Below, one piece after another: positions 1 through 6,004 of a DNA stretch of 13,714 nucleotides; the first letter of the stretch is position 1, and each line of letters starts with the position of its first letter. The stretch lies in the NCBI GenBank assembly GCA_018814465.1, contig JAHIZR010000189.1, positions 1 to 13,714 on the forward strand, in the 5' to 3' direction. Origin of the DNA: a bacterium (GTDB lineage: Bacteria > Electryoneota > RPQS01). A program made the translations under genes and the position numbers. A model generated the notes under the pieces. It saw only the letters and a list, made by a program, of their open reading frames with translations. It searched no databases and had not been told where the DNA came from.

Positions 1-44
1 ATCGCCAATCGGCGGAATCCGGCGCCGCCGAGCGGCCGTCTCAT
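1..44 (-). CDS. Possible start of a further gene (5' end only)
   Basis: An ATG at 44-42 overlaps the TAA stop of the asparagine-synthetase-like gene by one base (TAATG), a usual arrangement for translational coupling. GGAAAG lies about 6-7 bases upstream and could serve as ribosome-binding site. The frame stays open to the window edge and reads MRRPLGGAGFRRLA. The stretch is distinctly GC-rich compared with the gene before it. Only 14 codons are visible, so no function can be assigned and the call could be chance. Confidence 0.35.
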   Translation of the reverse strand, partial: MRRPLGGAGFRRLA

Positions 45-1849
45 TAGTTCTTTCCGTAATACTTCTGCCATTGGTGGATTGTGATCAGGCTGCGAAGCAA
101 CTGCGGTGGATAAGGGCGTCGCCGGTAATAAGCTTCGCGCAATCTGGCGATACCTTTCGGATCAAGGATCGTCATCGGGTTCAGTTCGTCCAAGCACTGC
201 ATCACCGTCGAACGATGGATATTCCTCTGCAATTCCAGCGGGTGAGCATACGTTCTGCGTCCTGAGCGCGGGTGGAAAAAGAGTTCTCCGGTCACCCTGA
301 ACACCTGCTTTTCAAGCTCCGACATGATCGCCCAATAGCGGCGAATGATGCGTCGCCGCCATTTGACATTTTTCTCGAGAGGATAACCGAAATTCCGTGT
401 CGTCGGATAGCCGTACAATTCGGGAAAGCCAGTTTTCATTGCCGCATTGTAGGCGAATCCTTTTCGACGCATTTCAACTGGCATTCCATGTGCGAACTTA
501 ACAATTCGACTATGAACATGAGGAGCCAGAAAAAACGCACGATCTCGATGCATCTGTAATGCGTAGTTGATTCTGTTTGTGTCCCGGTCGCCGGCGAACC
601 AGCGTGAATAACGTTCGTCTAAGGTTGCTCCGGGTAAAGCGCAAATGGCTGCCTTATAGCCAAAGGCATCCCAGTCATCCGCAACAAGAAGCTTCCGGAC
701 GTGCGTGATAGAACAATGCAGCCCCTTTGCCAAGACCAGTTTGAATAAATGTTCACCCATATCTCCATCGATGGCGAGATCCGTTGGTTTCGACAGGTCT
801 TCAGATCCCCACATTGTATCCCCAAGGTATCCGCTCAATACATGTGTGCCCGGTTGAAGCACGTCGCGCAGAGGTCCTATCGGATAGTTCGGAAAGGCCA
901 AGTACATGCCTTCAGAACATTGAAAACTATCCTTCAGGATTTCTTCGACGGGCCTTGTATCCATCGGGACCGGGATGCTTCGCAGGCCGAGTTGTTTGGC
1001 GAGGCCGGTACCGAGCTGAAAATCAAGAGAGTTCGGATGGCCGTAAGTGTAGGTAACAATCCGGTCCTTCGGCATCACTTCAAGCGCGCAACCTAAGGCG
1101 AAACGAGAGTCCATTCCACCGGAAATCGGAATCGTAACTGAATCTAAGTATTTCAACTCGCTGGCGACGGCTTCTCGAATTAATGCGAGAACGCCTTCAC
1201 AAGTCTTGACCTTCAGTGCATTCGAATCCATTCCCGTAAAAACTTCCGGGTCCGGCCGCTCCAGAGGCAAGTGCACTCTTTGGGAGATCGTTGCCTGACC
1301 ACATTCTACGGTGAGACTCTGTCCTGGACGTACGGAATACACTCCTTTGAGAGGGGTATAGCGATTCGGCATAAACCCGAATATCAGCATATACGGAATG
1401 GAACGTTCATCAATCTCCGGTCTGGGTTGCGCATGCTGATGCAGAAAGTGCAGGGAGTTGGAAAAGTACCAGCGCTCACCGTTTTGTAAATAAAACCATC
1501 GCTGCAAGAGAAATACATCTCCTGCCAGACTCACAATGTCGCTTTGCCTGTCGAATTTTAGAGCGATCCAACTGCCGCCGGGCTCGTCCCCCGCAAAGCT
1601 CCAGTCTGCAGCGGATGAGACCGCTACGGGATGTCCTGTCGGCAGTTCTGAGGAAGGCTGTACTCCCGCGATGCGGCCTGCGAAAAACCGGTAGCTTGAT
1701 GGATCCATATGTTCCGCGAGATGAGGATAATATGGTCCATCAGCATTCGATTCTATGATGTCCAACGCCCATTGATGTCCATCTATGCGCCGGTCAGAGG
1801 AGGGCGGAGCAGGTTGATTGATGCGCGACAGGATGAAGCAAATCTTCAT
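44..1849 (-). CDS. Asparagine-synthetase-like protein 1, degenerate glutaminase domain
   Basis: A 601-residue member of the asparagine synthase family. Residues 1 to about 190 resemble a degraded class II glutamine amidotransferase domain, recognisable from GSWIALKFD, WYFSNSLHFL and VRPGQSLTV. The catalytic Cys expected directly after Met is absent: the protein starts MKIC, with a Cys only at position 4. The C-terminal synthetase domain has the PP-loop SGGMDSR at 243-249 and the second acidic motif LSGYLGD with Asp344, so adenylation of a carboxylate looks intact. Glutamine hydrolysis is probably lost, as in beta-lactam synthetases and lasso-peptide cyclases, so the nucleophile may be free ammonia or a substrate amine. 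It is paralogous over its full length to the plus-strand gene at 4041-5837. It follows the acyltransferase gene by 56 bases and is probably co-transcribed. The start is supported by the matching N terminus of the paralogue, though the ribosome-binding site is weak. The family call is firm; the substrate is unknown. Confidence 0.88.
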   Translation of the reverse strand: MKICFILSRINQPAPPSSDRRIDGHQWALDIIESNADGPYYPHLAEHMDPSSYRFFAGRIAGVQPSSELPTGHPVAVSSAADWSFAGDEPGGSWIALKFDRQSDIVSLAGDVFLLQRWFYLQNGERWYFSNSLHFLHQHAQPRPEIDERSIPYMLIFGFMPNRYTPLKGVYSVRPGQSLTVECGQATISQRVHLPLERPDPEVFTGMDSNALKVKTCEGVLALIREAVASELKYLDSVTIPISGGMDSRFALGCALEVMPKDRIVTYTYGHPNSLDFQLGTGLAKQLGLRSIPVPMDTRPVEEILKDSFQCSEGMYLAFPNYPIGPLRDVLQPGTHVLSGYLGDTMWGSEDLSKPTDLAIDGDMGEHLFKLVLAKGLHCSITHVRKLLVADDWDAFGYKAAICALPGATLDERYSRWFAGDRDTNRINYALQMHRDRAFFLAPHVHSRIVKFAHGMPVEMRRKGFAYNAAMKTGFPELYGYPTTRNFGYPLEKNVKWRRRIIRRYWAIMSELEKQVFRVTGELFFHPRSGRRTYAHPLELQRNIHRSTVMQCLDELNPMTILDPKGIARLREAYYRRRPYPPQLLRSLITIHQWQKYYGKN

Positions 1850-1905
1850 TGATTATTTTCTGCATTATTGAATCTGGAAGTGCCGTACGTTGTTCGTACC
1901 AATTC

Positions 1906-3087
1906 CTAAAGATAACTTAACCACCACTTCTCGCGATGACGGGCTTTATAGTCTCCATACCACTTACAGATCGGATAAAGTATGGCAATGACTCCGATCG
2001 AAATCAGGATTACAACTCCAAAATTGAATCCGTGACTCGCCAAGGTGAGCGTTTCCCAAGCTGCTTTGTTGAGTATAAACTCATGCAGGTTTCTTCCGGC
2101 ATAGGCCAATCCCAGGAATGCAAATGAGTGAATCAGAAAGAGATGAAGAACATAGAAGAAGAACGGGACACGCCCGATCGTAGCGAGGAAGTCGGTAAAC
2201 CGGTTTTTACACTGTTCGATGCTTGCAATAAAAAGCAGTGCTGGTCCCATTGTCATAAACAGGTAAAGCATTGAAGGCGGAGCTTTACGGGTGTTAAACA
2301 TCTCCAGAAACGTGAGGAAGGTCGAATCGTATAGCGGGCCATTGTTCTTGATTCTAAAATAGAATTGAATTGATCTCAGTACGAAGAACGCAATAATCAG
2401 AGACAGCCCGAGTATGATCAGCCATCTCTTGCGAACCTCAGGTGAAATACCTTGCTTGAACAAATCTCCGGCAACATACCCTAAACTCATGACACCAATC
2501 CAGGGCAAGATTGGGTACATGAAGAAAAGCGAAAAATCCGGTGTGAGGCTTAAGCTTCGCGGCTGATGCAGGGTGTACCAGATCAGGTCAAGTAAGGATG
2601 TGCCCTGCGCGGTTATACCGTCAAGAACATGGTGGCCGATGGTCAAAGATAGTCCGATAATCAGAATGACGCGCTTCGGCAGATAAATCAATATTGACAT
2701 GGCAAACAAGCACCAACCGATAGCCCAAATAACTTGCAGCCATATTGTTTCGTAATGTATATCGAAAGTCCACGCAAAAGTAATGACAAATATTTCGATA
2801 AAAATCAGCCACGCAGCTCGGATCAGTAAAAACCGCGAGAGTTGTCTTTTGTCAAACCGTCTTCCACGAAAAAAGATGCCTATGCCGGTCAAGAACATAA
2901 AGGTCGGAGCACCGAAGCGCCCGATCATCTTAAAGATATAGATGTAAGAAGGCACAGAGGCAAGATCAGTGGGATCGGTAAAAATCGTACCGTAACCAAA
3001 GTAAATGCGCGCGTGATCCAGAACCATAAAGATAATGGCTAAACCTCGCATTGCATCAATCGATTCAACTCTATACTTTGTCGTCAT
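1906..3087 (-). CDS. DUF1624/HGSNAT-like multipass membrane acyltransferase
   Basis: An integral membrane protein of about 393 residues with around ten hydrophobic segments. The N terminus ESIDAMRGLAIIFMVLDHAR is the hallmark of the DUF1624 / heparan-alpha-glucosaminide N-acetyltransferase family; Asp11, Arg14 and Asp24-His25 are the conserved positions (ATG numbering). Further family landmarks are IGHHVLDG and the segment YPILPWIGVMSLGY. Members are thought to move acetyl or other acyl groups from cytoplasmic donors to sugars across the membrane, so glycan O- or N-acylation is the likely role (inference). The ATG at 3087 puts the conserved motif about ten residues from the start, as is usual. 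A TTG at 3141 would add 18 residues and has a better ribosome-binding site (GAGGAA, 8-base spacer), so it remains possible. It sits between the broken flippase and the first asparagine-synthetase-like gene, on the same strand as both. Confidence 0.85.
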   Translation of the reverse strand: MTTKYRVESIDAMRGLAIIFMVLDHARIYFGYGTIFTDPTDLASVPSYIYIFKMIGRFGAPTFMFLTGIGIFFRGRRFDKRQLSRFLLIRAAWLIFIEIFVITFAWTFDIHYETIWLQVIWAIGWCLFAMSILIYLPKRVILIIGLSLTIGHHVLDGITAQGTSLLDLIWYTLHQPRSLSLTPDFSLFFMYPILPWIGVMSLGYVAGDLFKQGISPEVRKRWLIILGLSLIIAFFVLRSIQFYFRIKNNGPLYDSTFLTFLEMFNTRKAPPSMLYLFMTMGPALLFIASIEQCKNRFTDFLATIGRVPFFFYVLHLFLIHSFAFLGLAYAGRNLHEFILNKAAWETLTLASHGFNFGVVILISIGVIAILYPICKWYGDYKARHREKWWLSYL

Positions 3088-3325
3088 ACAATTAAGGCTT
3101 TCTTCATTCAACCGAGCTCCGAATCCGGTTAACCTTTGCAAACAAGGCGTTCCTCAGAAGATCGCGGTGCGGCTTCGGACTCTGGATGTCTTTATTGGTC
3201 ATTGACTAATATTGGATGGTTTAAACTCTTGAGCAAAGCCGAAGCCAGCATTTCTTGCTGTATTTCTGCCTGCGGCAATCTAAGCATTTCACGGCAATTT
3301 GGCAAATATCTATTGTCACAACGAA
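3088..3325. other. Gap between flippase remnant and acyltransferase
   Basis: No supported gene. A minus-strand frame from a TAG at about 3356 to the TAA at 3194-3192 encodes about 54 residues without frame breaks, ending in RLPQAEIQQEMLASALLKSL. It has no convincing start or ribosome-binding site and may be a remnant of deleted DNA. A plus-strand frame across the same bases runs into the flippase sequence and looks like its shadow. The promoter of the acyltransferase, if it has one of its own, should lie here, but no clear hexamers were seen. Confidence 0.4.
3150..3155 (-). promoter_or_regulatory. Ribosome-binding site for an alternative TTG start of the acyltransferase
   Basis: GAGGAA on the minus strand ends 8 bases before the TTG at 3141-3139, which is in frame with the acyltransferase. 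It is the strongest Shine-Dalgarno match upstream of that gene and argues that translation could begin at 3141 rather than at the ATG at 3087. The family's usual N-terminal length argues the other way. Confidence 0.4.
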
Positions 3326-3676
3326 TTAGCGAGTTGCAAACATCATTCCTGCCGGGCTACTCAATACTCGATCTGTACGAAGAAATACTTTCAATGATTT
3401 GTGAACCAATCCGAAGCGCGACGACCGATAGAACTCCGGAATGAACCGGTTCATCACGTTCGGCATCCCAAACTGGAAAAGCATCGACAGATTCGTTATC
3501 GCGGCGACAAACAACAGAGAGTGAAGACCGTACTGCTCAACCGAGAGGACACTCAGCAGCAGTCGAATAGTCAGGTATGCGAAAACCGCACCCTGAGCAC
3601 GGCTCAATAAGGTAAAGGCGGCATTACGGATGACATGCCGGCGCGGTTTGGGTGGCTGAGTAGTGGGGTCGGTCAT
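3326..3676 (-). pseudogene. Truncated polysaccharide flippase (Wzx/MATE-like), N-terminal fragment
   Basis: From the ATG at 3676 this encodes 116 residues that look like the beginning of an O-antigen/polysaccharide flippase. A basic leader (PPKPRRHVIRNAAF) is followed by two hydrophobic helices, the family-like motif LSVEQYGLHSLL, and FGMPNVMNRFIPEF. Complete flippases of this type have roughly 420-500 residues and 12-14 helices, so about three quarters are missing. After about KSLKVFLRTD the reading frame loses family character and stops at TAA. The following 240 bases contain no continuation in any minus frame, so a deletion is more likely than one frameshift. A TTG at 3694 could extend it by six residues. 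Neither start has a clear ribosome-binding site. Undecayed codons before the break suggest a recent loss. The former role would have been lipid-linked glycan export. Confidence 0.7.
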
Positions 3677-3854
3677 GGATTGATTAGTAGGCAATAGCCG
3701 GGCGTAAATGGACTTTAAGGTTGATCCCGAAAACCCGAAATATACTGATTTTTTCTGTAATCTAAAGTAATATTTGAGTTTGGCATGTGCAAGCGATCTT
3801 TTGGCCTCTTCAGGGCTTTCTCACTGCCCGCGAGAGCCTCCCAAGAGGTCAGGG

Positions 3855-3868
3855 AGTCCGACCGGACT
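3855..3868. promoter_or_regulatory. Perfect 6-2-6 dyad, possible operator
   Basis: AGTCCG-AC-CGGACT is a perfect inverted repeat in the divergent intergenic region, about 170 bases before the plus-strand synthetase-like gene. The two-base centre is too short for a good RNA hairpin, so a binding site for a dimeric regulator is the more natural reading. It is unproven and may be chance. Confidence 0.3.
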
Positions 3869-3942
3869 GTTGCGCATCACGACCGAACCATCTGAGTTAG
3901 TTTATTGACAATAATGCTTTAGGAACCGTCCCCATCGTTTTG

Positions 3943-3974
3943 TTTGCCATTATCTTAGCAATTGGCTATCTTAG
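3943..3974 (+). promoter_or_regulatory. Candidate Bacteroidota-type promoter for the second synthetase-like gene
   Basis: TTTG at 3943-3946, a 20-base spacer and TATCTTAG at 3967-3974 match the Bacteroidota housekeeping consensus TTTG-N19-21-TAnnTTTG with one mismatch. The element lies about 67 bases upstream of the ATG at 4041. The downstream half is covered by a small dyad, GGCTA-TCT-TAGCC (3964-3976). The nine bases TATCTTAGC occur twice, at 3951-3959 and 3967-3975. The overlap suggests control at the promoter, but this is read from pattern only. Confidence 0.35.
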
Positions 3975-3975
3975 C
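3951..3975 (+). repeat. 9-bp direct repeat pair, 16-bp period
   Basis: TATCTTAGC occurs at 3951-3959 and again at 3967-3975, about one and a half helical turns apart. It overlaps the candidate promoter of the following gene. It could be a paired binding site or a chance duplication. Confidence 0.4.
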
Positions 3976-4031
3976 CTGTTCAAATCCCATCCGCCACCGT
4001 TCGGGCGTCTTTGCCCGTCAATCAAACTCAC

Positions 4032-4035
4032 GAGG
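4032..4035 (+). promoter_or_regulatory. Ribosome-binding site deciding the start at 4041
   Basis: GAGG ends five bases before the ATG at 4041. Starting there gives MHICMIFSK, which aligns with MKICFILSR of the paralogue and places the ATP loop at residue 243 in both. The upstream TTG at 4011 has no such support. Confidence 0.6.
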
Positions 4036-4040
4036 CTTCC

Positions 4041-5837
4041 ATGCACATATGCATGATCTTCTCAAAACGTGATAATCCGCCTGAAGTACCCGAGTCCCAG
4101 TCCGTCGAGGGACAAGGCTGGCGGCTTGATATCGTCAAATCATCGGACACAGGCCCATTCTATCCACAGATTAAGGAACAGTCTGACGAGCAAAGCTATC
4201 GGTTTTTTGCCGGCCGTATTCCCGGTCAAAAACCGACGGATGACCTGCCGTCCGGATTCTCGATAAATAACGGCGATATAACAGCATGGGAGTTTCCGCA
4301 AGGCGAACCAGAAGGCAGTTGGCTTGCTCTCAAATTCGACCGAAAACGGGATATCGTTTCGATTACCTGTGATCTCTGGTTATTGCAAAGATGGTATTAT
4401 GCTGAGATCGACGGCAAGTGGTTTTTCACCAACTCGTTGAACTTCTTGCGCGACGTTACCGGAAATCGCTTGCGGGTCGAACGGCGGGCAATACCGTATA
4501 TGCTGCTGTTTGGTTATATGCCGGGAAGTGTCACTCCAATTCAAAATGTCAGGAGTATCGTACCGGGCGAGGTCGTTAGTATTGACCGGGGCCGGCTGTT
4601 CAACACCATCAGGAAGCGTGTCCCTGTAAAACGAGTGTCCATATCGCCGGAAGGACCGTCTCCTTCGCAAAATGAATGTGACAACGCAGCGGAGAGTATT
4701 CTCAATTCGTTGCGTCAGGCTGTCCGTCTCGAACTGGAGAAGATCGACTCTATCGTTGTTCCCTTATCCGGGGGAATGGATTCCCGGTTTCTACTCGGTT
4801 GTGCGATGGAAGTTCTGCCCCATGACAGGATCACAACCTATACCTATGGCCATCCGCGAACCTTCGACTTCAAATTCGGTGTCGGCATGGCAAAGGAATT
4901 AGGGCTGCATTGTGTGCCGTTGCCGATGGATCGCCGGCCTCTGGAAGAGATAATCAAGGATGGGTTTAAGGACGCCGAGGGAATGACATTCGTCCTCCCC
5001 AACTCGCCGATGGGATCCATCAGAGAAGCGGCCTTGCCCGAAGGCTCGTTCGTGTTGAGCGGCTATATCGGAGACGCGGTTTACGGATCTCACGATATAG
5101 AAGACAATGATCCGAATCACAATACAGATGAATTCCTTATTGAAAAAGCAATGGCTTGGGCTGCCGGCGGTTACTATAACGAAGTGCTTCCCCTGCTGAC
5201 GTCAACCGATTGGGACGAGATGGACTTCCGTGGAGATTTGCGTAAAACGCCCGGAGAGACGCTTCCGGAAAAATACGAACGCTGGCACTATGAAGTCCAC
5301 TGCGTGAATCGAGTCAATTTTGCGCTTCAGAAATACAGAAACCGTGCCTTTTATCTTGCCCCTTTTATTCATCGTAATGTTTGGGAAATCGCCTACAACT
5401 TACCTCAGAGACTTAGGCATAGCGAATTGGCTTTCTTTCTCGCGATGGAGCAAGGATTCCCGAAACTATACCGCTATCCTTCGGCTCGCAATGCAGGCTT
5501 CTCCGTTGAAATGAAGCATCAATGGATTAAGAAAATACGGCGCGGCCTGCAGAGAGCGATGGTTAGATTTGATGATTCGATTTGGCGAACCACCGGGCGG
5601 TTTGCCTACTACAGCCCGAACCAAAACTACGGACACCGACGTGAACTCAACCAACCGATGTATCATACCGGAGTGCACAAATGTATAGAGGATCTCCTGT
5701 CTATATCCATCCTGAATCCTCTGGAGTTGAAACGGTTTCGCCAGAGGTACGATCGTCGGCAAGGAGTATCTACTCATACAATTCGCGCTCTGTTCACGAT
5801 TCGTGAATGGGAAAGGCAATTTGGGGATTTGCGTTAA
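4041..5837 (+). CDS. Asparagine-synthetase-like protein 2, degenerate glutaminase domain
   Basis: A 598-residue paralogue of the minus-strand protein at 44-1849, alignable end to end; the shared blocks include YRFFAGRI, LALKFDR, LLQRW and the IPYML.FG.MP segment. Residues 1 to about 190 correspond to a class II glutaminase domain without its N-terminal Cys (MHIC; Cys at position 4, as in the paralogue). Residues about 215-598 form the synthetase domain with SGGMDSR at 243-249 and LSGYIGD with Asp345. ATP binding and substrate adenylation should work; glutamine hydrolysis probably does not. A longer TTG start at 4011 is possible but breaks the correspondence with the paralogue. The gene is followed after 167 bases by the CotH-like gene, with no clear terminator between. 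Pairing with a divergent paralogue suggests either two related amide-forming steps or a duplicated gene. The substrate cannot be told from sequence. Confidence 0.9.
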   Translation: MHICMIFSKRDNPPEVPESQSVEGQGWRLDIVKSSDTGPFYPQIKEQSDEQSYRFFAGRIPGQKPTDDLPSGFSINNGDITAWEFPQGEPEGSWLALKFDRKRDIVSITCDLWLLQRWYYAEIDGKWFFTNSLNFLRDVTGNRLRVERRAIPYMLLFGYMPGSVTPIQNVRSIVPGEVVSIDRGRLFNTIRKRVPVKRVSISPEGPSPSQNECDNAAESILNSLRQAVRLELEKIDSIVVPLSGGMDSRFLLGCAMEVLPHDRITTYTYGHPRTFDFKFGVGMAKELGLHCVPLPMDRRPLEEIIKDGFKDAEGMTFVLPNSPMGSIREAALPEGSFVLSGYIGDAVYGSHDIEDNDPNHNTDEFLIEKAMAWAAGGYYNEVLPLLTSTDWDEMDFRGDLRKTPGETLPEKYERWHYEVHCVNRVNFALQKYRNRAFYLAPFIHRNVWEIAYNLPQRLRHSELAFFLAMEQGFPKLYRYPSARNAGFSVEMKHQWIKKIRRGLQRAMVRFDDSIWRTTGRFAYYSPNQNYGHRRELNQPMYHTGVHKCIEDLLSISILNPLELKRFRQRYDRRQGVSTHTIRALFTIREWERQFGDLR

Positions 5838-5863
5838 AAATTTGTTAATGTTCGACTTGATGA

Positions 5864-5892
5864 TTTGTCCCGCTCGTCAAACCTTTATATTG
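5864..5892 (+). promoter_or_regulatory. Weak promoter candidate for the CotH-like gene
   Basis: TTTG at 5864-5867 and TATATTG at 5886-5892 with an 18-base gap loosely resemble the Bacteroidota promoter form. The spacing is one base short and the downstream half imperfect. The leader to the ATG at 6005 would be about 105 bases. The 167-base gap shows nothing else of note. Confidence 0.2.
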
Positions 5893-6004
5893 AGGTGTTT
5901 TGGATGTTAAGAGAGATGCTGTAGTTTTCTGTTAAACCTTCCGAGATAATAATGGTCTAAGGATTAACCACCTTTCTTAGATACCCTCCACACGAGACTC
6001 ATCC

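Larger units (their letters stand above)
3677..4040. other. Divergent intergenic region of the synthetase-like locus
   Basis: This 364-base gap separates the minus-strand flippase remnant from the plus-strand synthetase-like gene. It holds a perfect dyad (3855-3868), a promoter-like element with a small dyad and direct repeat (3943-3976), and two short plus-strand ORFs. The first, 3708-3770, has 20 codons (MDFKVDPENPKYTDFFCNLK). The second, 3785-3895, has 36 codons and is rich in Arg. Neither has a good ribosome-binding site. No terminator or RNA gene was recognised. Confidence 0.5.

Noticed and set aside
749..1096. 115-codon plus-strand ORF over the first synthetase-like gene
   Set aside because: Lies across the ATP-loop region of a well-supported minus-strand gene.
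1882..1902. Short hairpin between acyltransferase and first synthetase-like gene as a terminator
   Set aside because: Stem of only five pairs with no T run; more likely read through.
3136..3444. 102-codon plus-strand ORF between acyltransferase and flippase fragment
   Set aside because: Its second half is antisense to flippase coding sequence, it has no ribosome-binding site, and the peptide looks like no known family.
3905..3910. TTGACA as a sigma-70 -35 box
   Set aside because: No TATAAT-like hexamer follows at 16-18 bases; the element at 3943-3974 fits better.
44..5837. Lasso-peptide biosynthesis cluster
   Set aside because: The synthetase-like proteins lack glutaminase Cys as lasso cyclases do, but no leader peptidase, RRE protein or convincing precursor is present, and each has a full paralogue instead.
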